Source: Gammaproteobacteria bacterium
GTDB lineage: Bacteria > Pseudomonadota > Gammaproteobacteria > Competibacterales > Competibacteraceae
Direction: 5' to 3'
NCBI GenBank assembly: GCA_024235135.1
Contig: JACKMZ010000001.1
Location: 817,001 to 881,000, forward strand
Length of the DNA: 64,000 bases
This document shows, in pieces, positions 44,468-53,608 of this stretch (position 1 is the stretch's first letter; each line of letters begins with the position of its first letter). The translations under genes were made by a program, and so were the position numbers. The notes beneath the pieces were generated by a model. That model saw only the letters and a program-made list of their open reading frames with translations. It did not search any database and was not told the origin of the DNA.

Positions 44468-44495
44468 CACCGTCGCCTGGTATCGGGCGGCGGTG
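44468..44495. terminator. hairpin between adk and prmC
   Basis: CACCGTCGCC (44468-44477) pairs with GGCGGCGGTG (44486-44495), ten pairs including one T-G wobble, loop eight bases. It lies between the two convergent stops and could end transcription from either side. No clear U-tract on either strand. Confidence 0.4.
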
Positions 44496-44509
44496 TTCCC
44501 GCGCGTCGA

Positions 44510-45358
44510 TTAACCCCGCCAACACCCGTAACTGACCCGATCCACTCCGGCGTTATCGGGATAGTCGGCGCAATCGATGAAGCCGGCCCTCTCCAGCAGG
44601 CGCAGCACGGTCTCGCCCTGTCCTAACCCGTGTTCCAACAACAAACAGCCACCGGGCCGCAGCGAATGCCGGGCCTGAGTCATGATGCTGCGCAGGCAGT
44701 CCAGACCGCGCGGCCCGGCCACCAGCGCCGTTTCGGGTTCGAAACGTAAATCGCCCTGGCGTAAATGGGGATCGTCAACCGCCAGATAGGGCGGGTTACT
44801 GACGATGACAGCGCAACGGTCCTGGCCGAGCGCCCCGCACCAGTCGCCGAGCCGGAATTCGACGTGGCTCAAATCCAGAGACCGAGCATTGGCTTGCGCC
44901 ACGGTGAGTGCGGCTGCGCTGTTGTCGGTGGCGATTACGCGGGTTTGACGTCGTTCCCAGGCAATGGCGAGTGCCACGGCGCCGCTGCCCGTGCCCAGAT
45001 CCGCCACGGTATCTCCGGCGGCGATGTGCGGCAGGGCGAGTTCCACCAGCCGCTCGGTTTCCGGGCGTGGGATCAGAGTATCCGGTGTCACGCGCAGCGG
45101 CAGAGACCAGAACTCCCGCTGTCCGACGAGATAGGCAACCGGTTCCCCCCTCGCGCGCCGTGCGAGCATGGCTGTGAATGCGTCTCGGACAGCCGCTTGA
45201 AGAACGTGTTCTGGCCAAGCGTAGAGATAACTGCGCGGCTTGCTCAAGGCATGGCTCAGCAGTACTTCAGCTTCTAGCCGCGGCGTGGAACTGCCTTGAC
45301 CTAAGTGCGATTCGGCCTGCGCCAGCAGTGCCGCGATGCTGTCCGCGAGCACGGTCAA
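44510..45358 (-). CDS. prmC: peptide chain release factor N5-glutamine methyltransferase
   Basis: 282 residues. N-terminal helical domain, then SAM motif VADLGTGSGAVALAIAWE and the NPPY catalytic motif in IVSNPPYLAVDDPHL. Methylates the Gln of the GGQ motif in RF1 and RF2. The start overlaps the prfA stop by four bases. Confidence 0.97.
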   Translation of the reverse strand: MTVLADSIAALLAQAESHLGQGSSTPRLEAEVLLSHALSKPRSYLYAWPEHVLQAAVRDAFTAMLARRARGEPVAYLVGQREFWSLPLRVTPDTLIPRPETERLVELALPHIAAGDTVADLGTGSGAVALAIAWERRQTRVIATDNSAAALTVAQANARSLDLSHVEFRLGDWCGALGQDRCAVIVSNPPYLAVDDPHLRQGDLRFEPETALVAGPRGLDCLRSIMTQARHSLRPGGCLLLEHGLGQGETVLRLLERAGFIDCADYPDNAGVDRVSYGCWRG

Positions 45359-46437
45359 TCGGCTAGGGCGGCCAACTGGTCGGCTTGATGTTCTTGAATC
45401 AAGGGATTGATGAGTTGATCCAAATTGCCCATCAAGACGTCCGGTAGTTTGTAGAGTGTCAGGTTGATGCGGTGATCGGTGACTCGGCCTTGCGGGAAAT
45501 TGTAGGTGCGGATGCGCTCGGAACGGTCCCCGCTACCGACCAACTGTCGACGGGTTTGCGCCTGGGTCGTCTGTTGCTCTTGTTGGGCGTCGGCCAACAG
45601 CTTGGCCCGCAACAGGCTCATGGCCCGTGCCCGATTCTTGTGCTGAGATCGTTCGTCCTGGCATTCCACGACGATGCCGCTGGGCAAATGGGTGATGCGG
45701 ATGGCGGAATCGGTTTTATTGACATGCTGGCCGCCTGCGCCGGAGGCCCGATAGGTATCGATGCGCAGATCGTTCGGGTTGATGTCGATCTCCTCCACCT
45801 CATCGAGTTCCGGGAGGATGGCGACGGTGGCGGCGGAAGTATGAATGCGTCCCTGGGATTCGGTCTCGGGCACACGTTGTACGCGGTGGGCGCCCGATTC
45901 GAATTTAAGCCGGGAATAGGCGCCGCGTCCTAGAATGCGCGCGATGAGTTCCTTGTAACCGCCGTGTTCGCCTTCGCTGACATTGAGCACTTCGACTTGC
46001 CAGCCTCGCGTTTCGGCATAGCGGGAGTACATGCGGAATAAATCGCCGGCGAACAGCGCCGCCTCGTCACCGCCCGTGCCGGCGCGGATTTCCAGGAAGA
46101 TGTTGCTTTGATCATGCGGATCATGCGGGAGCAGCAGCAATTGCAGCTCGTGCTCCAAGGCCACGCGCCGCGCCTCAATACTCCGCAGTTCGTCTTCGGC
46201 CAGAGCCCGTATGTCCGGGTCCTCGTCATGGGCCATGACACCGGCGCTTTGCCGTTCCTGGTCGCTATGACGGTAAGTCCGGAAACGAGTCGCCAGCGGT
46301 TCCAACTGAGCGTATTCCTTGGAGAGAGTACGAAAGCGTTCCTGGTCTCCGACGGTCTCCGAGTCGGCTAACAAGGCTTCCAGTTCTTCGTGACGGGCGC
46401 TGAGTTGTTCCAGCTTGGCGAGAATCGAGGGAGTCAT
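45355..46437 (-). CDS. prfA: peptide chain release factor 1
   Basis: 360 residues. GGQ motif in RASGAGGQHVNKTDSAIRI. Further RF1 segments: ERIRTYNFPQGRVTDHRI and DPHDQSNIFLEIRAGTGGDEA. Recognises UAA and UAG and triggers peptide release. Located between hemA and prmC in the standard hemA-prfA-prmC operon. Confidence 0.98.
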   Translation of the reverse strand: MTPSILAKLEQLSARHEELEALLADSETVGDQERFRTLSKEYAQLEPLATRFRTYRHSDQERQSAGVMAHDEDPDIRALAEDELRSIEARRVALEHELQLLLLPHDPHDQSNIFLEIRAGTGGDEAALFAGDLFRMYSRYAETRGWQVEVLNVSEGEHGGYKELIARILGRGAYSRLKFESGAHRVQRVPETESQGRIHTSAATVAILPELDEVEEIDINPNDLRIDTYRASGAGGQHVNKTDSAIRITHLPSGIVVECQDERSQHKNRARAMSLLRAKLLADAQQEQQTTQAQTRRQLVGSGDRSERIRTYNFPQGRVTDHRINLTLYKLPDVLMGNLDQLINPLIQEHQADQLAALAD

Positions 46438-46541
46438 ACGGGCAGTCGTTGAGTCTACTTAAAGTATTGATTATACAGAACCGTATCCAGTCTGGATATG
46501 CGGGTAGGCAGGGAGAGTCAGGCGTGAGGGTAACGGGCGGA

Positions 46542-47798
46542 TCAGTTATCGGCCAGCTTATAAAGCGTTTTGATTGCTTCCAGCAATTCGGTGCGATCCT
46601 GTGCGCTGGCTTCACGTAGGCCGACGCTGGGAGTATGCATCAGCTTGCTTGTCAATGTGTGGGCTAGAAAATGCAACACATCCTGGGGATTTTTCCCTTG
46701 TTGCAGTTGCCGCAAGGCGCGCTCGTAAACTTCGTCGCGCACGGCTTCGGCTTTCTGCCGCAAAGCGCGTATGTGCACGGAACCATCCTGGATGCGCAAC
46801 CAAGCCATGAAGTGATTGACCTGCACGTCGACGATTTCCTCCGCCTGTTGGGCGGCCGTTTGCCGGGATCGCATATTGTCCGCGATGATCTCCTGAAGAT
46901 CGTCCACGGTGTACAGATAGATGTCTTCCAGACGGCTGGTCGCCGGATCGATGTCGCGCGGCACGGCCAGATCGATCATCAAGACCGGTCGGCGTTTGCG
47001 TGTCATCAGGGAACTTTTGACCTGGTCGCGGGACAAGATGAAAGTGGGGCTGGCAGTGGATGCAATGACGATGTCGGCTTCGGCCAAGTGGCTGGGTATT
47101 TCATCCAGGCCGATGGCGTAACCACCGAATTGAGTGGCCAAATCGTGAGCGCGTTCCAACGTGCGGTTCGCTACTATCAGGCAACCGAGACGGTGTTCAT
47201 GCAAATGCCGGGCGGCCAACTCAATGGTTTCACCGGCGCCGATCAACAGCGCCGTTTGGCGGGATAGATCGGCAAATATCTGCTTGGTCAGGCTGACCGC
47301 CGCGAAAGCGACCGATACGGCGCTCGCCCCGATCTGGGTATCCGTGCGGACTTGCTTGGCGACGGCGAAGGTATGTTGAAACAGGCGTTTCAGCAGTTTT
47401 CCCAGGGTTCCGGCGATGTTGGCGGAACGGTAGGCCGATTTGACTTGCCCGAGGATCTGCGGTTCGCCCAAAATCAGTGAATCCAGGCCGGCGGCCACCC
47501 GCAACATATGGCGTACGGCGGACCCATCCGGGTATTGATAGACATAGGGTTGCAGTTCGCCGCTGTGCAGGGCGTGATAATGGCCCAGCCAGTCTATGAT
47601 CGGCAGGGAATCGAGGCGATCGAGCCCGCAATAGAGTTCAGTGCGATTACAGGTGGACAGAATGGCGGCTTCCCTGACTCCCCCACAGCTCACCAAATCC
47701 TGCAAAGCCGGCTCCAGGCGCTCGGGGGGAAAAGCCACTCGCTCGCGGATGCGAACCGGTGCGGTCTTGTGATTGATGCCTAGAGCCAGCAAGGGCAT
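46542..47798 (-). CDS. hemA: glutamyl-tRNA reductase
   Basis: 418 residues. Catalytic Cys in STCNRTELYC (near residue 50), GEPQILGQVK, NADPH domain LLIGAGETIELAARHLHE near residue 190. First committed step of the C5 tetrapyrrole pathway: reduces glutamyl-tRNA to glutamate semialdehyde. Divergent from the TPR gene; promoters for both should lie in 47799-47928. Confidence 0.97.
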   Translation of the reverse strand: MPLLALGINHKTAPVRIRERVAFPPERLEPALQDLVSCGGVREAAILSTCNRTELYCGLDRLDSLPIIDWLGHYHALHSGELQPYVYQYPDGSAVRHMLRVAAGLDSLILGEPQILGQVKSAYRSANIAGTLGKLLKRLFQHTFAVAKQVRTDTQIGASAVSVAFAAVSLTKQIFADLSRQTALLIGAGETIELAARHLHEHRLGCLIVANRTLERAHDLATQFGGYAIGLDEIPSHLAEADIVIASTASPTFILSRDQVKSSLMTRKRRPVLMIDLAVPRDIDPATSRLEDIYLYTVDDLQEIIADNMRSRQTAAQQAEEIVDVQVNHFMAWLRIQDGSVHIRALRQKAEAVRDEVYERALRQLQQGKNPQDVLHFLAHTLTSKLMHTPSVGLREASAQDRTELLEAIKTLYKLADN

Positions 47799-47928
47799 GA
47801 TACGCAGAACCCAGAATGAAAGTGCGTCAATTGTGGGGAATGGCAGACTTGATTACAAGGCAGCAGGTTATGCGCCATCTGCGGCTTAATCGATGAGGAT
47901 CGATCAATTTTAATGCAAGAGGCATACC

Positions 47929-49650
47929 TTGACTTCTATGAATAGGTTTTTTGTTGGTTGGGTCCTGGCGGTCGTTTTGGGGTATGTCGGTCCAGCGTGC
48001 GCGAAGGATGACGGGACAAGCGTCGTGGGTTCAACGGATACCATCATTCAGCCTTTTCGCAAGGCCAGTCCCGAAGCGGAACTGATCTATCACATCATGC
48101 TGGCGGAAATCGCAGGTAGCCGTGGCCAGATGGACGTCGCTCTGGACAACTATCAGCAGGCGGCCATGAGCAGCACCGACCCCAGGGTGGCGGAACGGGC
48201 CATGGGCATCGCCTTGTTCGCACAGGATAAGTCAGCCATGCTGGTTATCGCAGAACGCTGGTATGCCCTGGACACGCAAGACAACAAGGCGCTGCAAGCC
48301 ATGGTGTTGGCCTTGCTGTACAACGAAAATGTCACCGAGGCCATCCCCCATATGGAAGCCTTGCGCCTGACCGCCAATCAGGATGGTCAGGAAGGATTCA
48401 CGGTAGTCGCCGCCCTGCTCGATCAGATGCAGGACAAGGCGTTGGCCATGCGGGCCATGGATGGGCTGCGGGCGTTGCATCCTGATTCGAAGTTCGCCCA
48501 GTATTACTATGCGTTGGCCTGTTTGGAGGCGGAAGACTATCCGGGCGCTTTGCAGGCGTTAGATTTGGCGCTGAAAGTCGATTCCAAATGGGGGGCCGCG
48601 TATTTACTGCAAGCCAAGGTGCGGATCGCCATGGATGACAAGGATGCGGCCGTGAATGGATTGGCGCAAGCCGTCGAGAACTTACCGGACGATCGTGGCC
48701 TACGGGTCGGATATGCGCGCCTGCTCGTTGGAGCCGAACGCCTGGACGATGCGCGTGCGCAGTTCGAAATCCTGGCCAAGACCGATCCCGAGGATTACGA
48801 GGCGGTGTATGCCCTGGGGCTGCTAGCCAGCGAGCAGAAACACTATGACGACGCCGTCGCCTATTTCAAGAAATTGTTGGACAAGCGACAGCGTGTCATG
48901 GAAGCCTACTTCGAACTGGGCCGGGTCGAGGAACAGCGTGGTGATTACGCCAAGGCCAAGGATTGGTATGCGCGCGTGGAAAACGATGAGCACTATCTCA
49001 GCGCCCAGGTGCGAATAGGGGCGGTGCTGGCCAAGCAGGGCGACTTTGCCGGCATGGTCGAGCATTTCAACAAAGTCCGCGAAATCGTCCCTCAGAGCGC
49101 AGTCGCGTTGTACATTTCCGAATCGGAAATTCTGCGCGACGAAAATCGCTATCAAGACTCCTACGATTTGTTGTCGGAGGCGCTAGACCAGGATCCCAAC
49201 GATGAAAACCTGCTCTACACGCGCGCCTTGGCGGCGGAGCGGTTGGACCGCCTGGATGTGCTGGAAAAAGATTTGCGCACCGTTATCGACGCCAATCCCG
49301 AGAATGGTCAGGCCCTGAACGCTCTGGGCTATACGCTGGCCGATCGCACCGACCGCTATCAGGAAGCGCTGAGCTATCTGGAGCGGGCCATCGCTTTGTT
49401 GCCCGATGATCCGGCTGTGATCGATAGCATGGGATGGGTGAATTTTCGGTTGGGCAAGAATGAAGAAGCCTTGAAATACCTGCGCCGCGCTTATGATCTC
49501 AATCCGGACCCGGAAATCGCGGCGCACCTGACCGAGGTGTTATGGGTGACCCATCAGCAGGACGAAGCGCGAAAGCTTTGGCAGGCCGCCGTGGAGAAAA
49601 ACCCCGACAGTGAACACCTCAAAGAGGTCAAAGAGCGGTTGGGGCTGTGA
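47929..49650 (+). CDS. secreted tetratricopeptide repeat protein (PA4667-like)
   Basis: 573 residues. TTG start at 47929, with AAGAGG six bases upstream; an ATG at 47938 is an alternative. Sec signal peptide (NRFFVGWVLAVVLGYVGPACA) followed by about ten TPR-type helical hairpins, for instance AEDYPGALQALDLALKVDSKWGAAYLLQ and EALSYLERAIALLPDDPAVIDSMGWVNFRLG. By synteny it matches the Pseudomonas PA4667-type protein between hemA and lolB. Likely periplasmic scaffold; function not defined. Its stop overlaps the lolB GTG by four bases. Confidence 0.88.
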   Translation: MTSMNRFFVGWVLAVVLGYVGPACAKDDGTSVVGSTDTIIQPFRKASPEAELIYHIMLAEIAGSRGQMDVALDNYQQAAMSSTDPRVAERAMGIALFAQDKSAMLVIAERWYALDTQDNKALQAMVLALLYNENVTEAIPHMEALRLTANQDGQEGFTVVAALLDQMQDKALAMRAMDGLRALHPDSKFAQYYYALACLEAEDYPGALQALDLALKVDSKWGAAYLLQAKVRIAMDDKDAAVNGLAQAVENLPDDRGLRVGYARLLVGAERLDDARAQFEILAKTDPEDYEAVYALGLLASEQKHYDDAVAYFKKLLDKRQRVMEAYFELGRVEEQRGDYAKAKDWYARVENDEHYLSAQVRIGAVLAKQGDFAGMVEHFNKVREIVPQSAVALYISESEILRDENRYQDSYDLLSEALDQDPNDENLLYTRALAAERLDRLDVLEKDLRTVIDANPENGQALNALGYTLADRTDRYQEALSYLERAIALLPDDPAVIDSMGWVNFRLGKNEEALKYLRRAYDLNPDPEIAAHLTEVLWVTHQQDEARKLWQAAVEKNPDSEHLKEVKERLGL

Positions 49651-50306
49651 CGGGGATACGCGTTTTGGCGTTCTCCCCGATCCTTGCCGGCGGGGCGGAT
49701 AAGCGTTTCCTGACGTTGTTGATGGTTTTGCTGTTGGCTGGTTGCGCCGCCCCGGTAGCGAAACCGCCAGCAGCCGGTCCTTGGTTGGCTCGGCAGGAGA
49801 TTCTCGCGAATCTGTCGGATTGGGACATCAGCGGACGTATCGGCATCATCAACGCTCAGGAAGGCTGGCACGCCAGTTTGCAGTGGAAGCAACGCGGTCC
49901 GGTCTATGCCATTGATCTGCTCGGTCCTTGGGGGCAGGGTCGGGTGCGTATCGAGGGCGACGCGCAAAGTGTCCGGGTCCGCACCGCCGACGGCCAAGTC
50001 CGTCGGGCAAGCGATCCCGAGCAATTGTTGGTCGATACTCTGGGAATGCGTATTCCGCTCAAAGGATTATTCTATTGGGTGCGCGGCTTGCCTGATCCTG
50101 ATCGTCCCAGCGAATTGCAGGGGGATGAGTTCGGACGGCTGAATCATTTGCAGCAGGACGGTTGGGATATCTCCTATTCCGAATACATGACGGTCGGTTC
50201 AACGGATTTGCCCGCGCAGATTCGTGCCCGCCAAGATGAGTGGCAGGTCCGCATCGCCATCAAGGCATGGGATCTGCAACCCCCACCGTTGCAGACCTTG
50301 CTGTAG
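49647..50306 (+). CDS. lolB: outer membrane lipoprotein LolB
   Basis: 219 residues from GTG 49647, coupled to the TPR gene stop. Lipobox VLLLAGC. LolB core: SDWDISGRIGIINAQEGWHASLQW, LDLLGPWG-type segment AIDLLGPWGQGRVRIEG, FYWVRGLPDPD, and DGWDISYSEYM. Accepts lipoproteins from LolA and inserts them into the outer membrane. Confidence 0.95.
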   Translation: MTGIRVLAFSPILAGGADKRFLTLLMVLLLAGCAAPVAKPPAAGPWLARQEILANLSDWDISGRIGIINAQEGWHASLQWKQRGPVYAIDLLGPWGQGRVRIEGDAQSVRVRTADGQVRRASDPEQLLVDTLGMRIPLKGLFYWVRGLPDPDRPSELQGDEFGRLNHLQQDGWDISYSEYMTVGSTDLPAQIRARQDEWQVRIAIKAWDLQPPPLQTLL

Positions 50307-50314
50307 ACGTAGCC

Positions 50315-51175
50315 ATGGTGGTGAAGGATGCACCCTGGCCGGCTCCGGCCAAACTCAATCGTTTTCTGCATATCGTGGGGCGTCGCCACGATGGCTACCA
50401 TTTGTTGCAGACGCTTTTCCATCTCCTTGATTACGGTGACGAATTAAAATTCGTTTTCCACGATGACGCGGATATACAACGCCGTGGCGCCATGTCTGGC
50501 GTTTCTGCCGATGACGATCTCACCGTTCGTGCCGCCCGTCTGCTGCAAACCACTTGCGGCATCGCCACGGGAGTCACCATCCACCTCGATAAACGCACAC
50601 CCATGGGCGGCGGACTGGGCGGCGGCAGTTCCGACGCGGCAACCGTGCTGGTCGCCCTGAATCATTATTGGAGAACGGGGTTGTCGACCGAGCAACTGGC
50701 GGAACTGGGATTGCGCTTGGGCGCCGATGTGCCCGTTTTTATCCAGGGCCGGACGGCCTGGGCCGAAGGCATCGGCGAGATACTGACTCCGGTCGAGCTC
50801 GAAGAAACGTGGTTTGCGGTGTTGGTGCCGAATTGTCAGGTTGCCACGGGAAGTATTTTTAACGATCCAAAATTGACACGCGATTCAGAACCTATAACAA
50901 TAAGCGACTTTATTGCGGGACGCTCAGGCAATGATTGCGAAGGCGTTGTCTACCGACGTTATCCAGTGATCGCCGCCGCCGCTCAATGGCTTTCCGGTTT
51001 CGCGCAGGCCCGCCTGACGGGTACCGGAGCCTGTTTGTTCGCGGCTTTCCCCGAGCGATCGGCAGCGCAGCGGGTTATCGCTCAATTGCCCGCAGAGATA
51101 TCGGGTTTTGTCGCGCAAGGTCTGAATCATTCGCCCTTGTGGACCCGATTGCAACGTGAAATCACAGGCCGATAG
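50315..51175 (+). CDS. ispE: 4-diphosphocytidyl-2-C-methyl-D-erythritol kinase
   Basis: 286 residues from ATG 50315, eight bases after lolB. GHMP kinase: WPAPAKLNRFLHIVGRR, glycine-rich ATP loop PMGGGLGGGSSDAATVL, and C-terminal LTGTGACLFAAF. Fourth step of the MEP isoprenoid pathway. Its presence shows that isoprenoid precursors come from MEP, which makes the HMG-CoA reductase at 34924 noteworthy. Confidence 0.96.
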   Translation: MVVKDAPWPAPAKLNRFLHIVGRRHDGYHLLQTLFHLLDYGDELKFVFHDDADIQRRGAMSGVSADDDLTVRAARLLQTTCGIATGVTIHLDKRTPMGGGLGGGSSDAATVLVALNHYWRTGLSTEQLAELGLRLGADVPVFIQGRTAWAEGIGEILTPVELEETWFAVLVPNCQVATGSIFNDPKLTRDSEPITISDFIAGRSGNDCEGVVYRRYPVIAAAAQWLSGFAQARLTGTGACLFAAFPERSAAQRVIAQLPAEISGFVAQGLNHSPLWTRLQREITGR

Positions 51176-51198
51176 GGCTTGTATCGCGTCTTGAATTT

Positions 51199-51273
51199 TG
51201 GGCCGTCGCCAAGTGGTAAGGCACGGGGTTTTGATCCCCGCATTCCCAGGTTCGAATCCTGGCGGCCCAGCCA
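51199..51273 (+). tRNA. tRNA-Gln (anticodon TTG)
   Basis: 75 bases with encoded CCA. Acceptor TGGGCCG pairs with CGGCCCA; D arm GTCGCCAAGTGGTAAGGC; anticodon stem CGGGG/CCCCG with loop TTTTGAT giving TTG; T arm CCAGG TTCGAAT CCTGG. The U1-A72 start is characteristic of tRNA-Gln. Lies between ispE and prs, as in Pseudomonas. Confidence 0.97.
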
Positions 51274-51302
51274 TTTAATTGATCTAGTACGGCGGATTCC
51301 CG

Positions 51303-52253
51303 GTGTCTGACGGCAGAATTATGGTGTTTGCGGGTAATGCTCACCCGCAACTGGCCTTGGCAATCACTCAACATCTGGACTTGCCATTGGGTCAGGTTGT
51401 CGTCGGCCGCTTCAGCGACGGCGAAGTCATGGTCGAGTTGATGGAGAATGTGCGTGGCAAGGATGTATTCCTGGTCCAACCCACTTGCATGCCAACCAAT
51501 GACCATATCATGGAACTGCTGGTCATGATCGACGCCTTGCGGCGGTCATCGGCCGGGCGGATTACCGCGGTGATTCCCTATTTCGGATATTCTCGGCAAG
51601 ATCGTCGGCCTCGCTCGGCGCGGGTACCGATTTCCGCCAAGGTGGTCGCCAACATGATCGCCAGCGTGGGTACCAACCGTGTGTTGACCGTGGATTTGCA
51701 TGCGGATCAGATTCAGGGGTTTTTCGACATCCCGGTGGATAACATCTACGCGACGCCGATCCTGCTGAAGGACATCCGCATCCAGAATTTGCCCAGCCTG
51801 GTGGTGGTCTCGCCGGATGTGGGCGGCGTGGTGCGCGCTCGCGCGCTTGCCAAGCAGTTGGACGACGCTGAACTGGCGATTATCGACAAACGACGTCCGG
51901 CGCCCAATGAAGCCAAGGTTATGCATATTATCGGCGATGTCGAAGGCAAGAACTGCGTACTCGTCGATGACATGGTCGATACCGGCGGCACCTTGTGCCA
52001 GGCGGCGGCGGCTATCAAGGACCATGGAGCGGCCTCGGTCCGAGCCTATTGTACGCATGCCGTGCTTTCCGGCCGGGCAGTGGAGAATTTCCAGAATTCC
52101 GTTCTGGACGAACTGGTCGTGAGCGATACCATTCCGCTCCGTCCGCCGGCCGATAGCTGCCGCATCATTCGCCAAGTCAGTGTGGCGGGCCTGCTGGCCG
52201 AGACCATCTGGCGCATTCACACCGAGGAATCAGTCAGCTCACTGTTTTTATAA
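51303..52253 (+). CDS. prs: ribose-phosphate pyrophosphokinase
   Basis: 316 residues from GTG 51303, which gives the correct family start (SDGRIMVFAGNAHPQLA). PRPP-binding motif NCVLVDDMVDTGGTL, ATP-loop segment YFGYSRQDRRPRS, and DLHADQIQGFFDIPVDN. Makes PRPP from ribose-5-phosphate and ATP for nucleotides, His and Trp. No good Shine-Dalgarno is seen before the GTG; the tRNA-Gln lies 29 bases upstream, so processing of a tRNA-prs transcript is possible. Confidence 0.97.
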   Translation: MSDGRIMVFAGNAHPQLALAITQHLDLPLGQVVVGRFSDGEVMVELMENVRGKDVFLVQPTCMPTNDHIMELLVMIDALRRSSAGRITAVIPYFGYSRQDRRPRSARVPISAKVVANMIASVGTNRVLTVDLHADQIQGFFDIPVDNIYATPILLKDIRIQNLPSLVVVSPDVGGVVRARALAKQLDDAELAIIDKRRPAPNEAKVMHIIGDVEGKNCVLVDDMVDTGGTLCQAAAAIKDHGAASVRAYCTHAVLSGRAVENFQNSVLDELVVSDTIPLRPPADSCRIIRQVSVAGLLAETIWRIHTEESVSSLFL

Positions 52254-52350
52254 GTTCCTAGTGGCTTCCTTCGACCGTTCCGATGGGCGAATGCCCGCCG
52301 GGCGCGGGGATAGCCCGGATTTCAATTGCCTCAACCAACGGAGAACGACG

Positions 52351-52986
52351 ATGAGCGTCGCTTTCGAACTCAACGCCGAACCGCGTACCGCGCTCGGAAC
52401 CAGTGCCAGCCGCCGACTGCGGCGGCAAGGACGGCTGCCTGCCATTCTCTACGGAGGTGACCAGCCTCCCGAGGAGCTTTCGCTGGACCATCAACAGGTT
52501 TTGCGGCAGATGGCGAACGAAGCTTTTTACTCCCATGTATTGAACATTCAAATCGGTTCGCGCACGGAGCAAGCGATCATTCGTGATTTGCACCGGCATC
52601 CCTACAAACCAACCCTGCTGCACATGGATCTGTTGCGTGTGACGGCCGACCATAAGCTGCGCGCCCATGTGCCCTTGCACTTCATCCACGAAGACAGCGC
52701 ACGCGGCGTCAAGCTGCAGAGCGGTACCGTCAGTCGGCTGCGCATCGAAGTTGAAGTGAGCTGTTTGCCCAAGGATCTACCCGAATACATCGAGGTCGAT
52801 CTGATCGATTTGGAAGTGGGCGAATCCATCCATCTGTCCGAGTTGAAGTTGCCGGAAGGCGTGGAAATTGTCGATCTGATGCACGGCGCCGAGAACGACA
52901 CGGCGGTTGCGAGCATCCACGGCAAACGCGCGGAAACCGATGACGGCGAAGGTGGCGAAGGCACTGACGGCGCAAGTCCGGCCTGA
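52351..52986 (+). CDS. rplY: 50S ribosomal protein L25/general stress protein Ctc
   Basis: 211 residues from ATG 52351, of the long CTC form. N-terminal 5S rRNA-binding domain ELNAEPRTALGTSASRRLRRQGRLPAILYG, then the Ctc domain with SVSRLRIEVEV-like segment and LPEYIEVDLIDLEVGESIHLSEL. Ends in a low-complexity acidic tail (DDGEGGEGTDG). Binds 5S rRNA. Confidence 0.95.
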   Translation: MSVAFELNAEPRTALGTSASRRLRRQGRLPAILYGGDQPPEELSLDHQQVLRQMANEAFYSHVLNIQIGSRTEQAIIRDLHRHPYKPTLLHMDLLRVTADHKLRAHVPLHFIHEDSARGVKLQSGTVSRLRIEVEVSCLPKDLPEYIEVDLIDLEVGESIHLSELKLPEGVEIVDLMHGAENDTAVASIHGKRAETDDGEGGEGTDGASPA

Positions 52987-53007
52987 TTCCGATACTCCAG
53001 CGCAATC

Positions 53008-53607
53008 ATGGCGCAAGGCCAGGAATCCGCCCTACAGTTGATCGCGGGACTTGGTAATCCCGGTGCCCGCTACGAGCGAACCCGTCACAACGCCGGGTTC
53101 TGGTTGGTGGATGCCTTGGCTCGCGAATACGCCGCTTCGATGCGGGCCGACGCCTATTTCCAGGGCGATCTCGGCAGGATCTCGGTGGGCGGTCGCAACC
53201 TGTGGTTGTGCAAGCCGATGACATTCATGAATCGTTGTGGTTCGGCTATTGCTCGCTTGGCGACTTTCTACAAGATCCCCCCTAGCGCCATCCTGGTCGT
53301 TCACGACGAACTGGATCTGCCCGTGGGCGCATTACGACTCAAGCGATCGGGCGGTGCCGGTGGGCATAACGGTCTGCGCGATATCATGGCCAATCTGGGA
53401 ACCGGTGATTTTCTACGCCTACGGCTGGGGATCGGTCATCCCGGCAATAGTCGGGAAGTCGTTGATTACGTGTTGCATGCAGCGCCCGAATCGGAGCAGT
53501 GCGTGATCGAGCAGGCCATTAACGACGCCGTGCGGGAATTTCCGCGGCTGGTGGATGGCGAGTTGGAGAAAGTGATGCAAAGTTTGCACAGCCGGCTGGT
53601 GGCCTGA
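53008..53607 (+). CDS. pth: peptidyl-tRNA hydrolase
   Basis: 199 residues. Catalytic His in GNPGARYERTRHNAGFW; other conserved segments KPMTFMNRCG, HDELDLPVGALRLKRSGGAGGHNGL. Recycles peptidyl-tRNA released from stalled ribosomes. ychF starts one base after its stop. Confidence 0.97.
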   Translation: MAQGQESALQLIAGLGNPGARYERTRHNAGFWLVDALAREYAASMRADAYFQGDLGRISVGGRNLWLCKPMTFMNRCGSAIARLATFYKIPPSAILVVHDELDLPVGALRLKRSGGAGGHNGLRDIMANLGTGDFLRLRLGIGHPGNSREVVDYVLHAAPESEQCVIEQAINDAVREFPRLVDGELEKVMQSLHSRLVA

Positions 53608-53608
53608 A

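Noticed and set aside
50924..51274. Minus-strand frame beginning MAGPPGFEPGN
   Set aside because: Typical false translation through a tRNA gene (tRNA-Gln).
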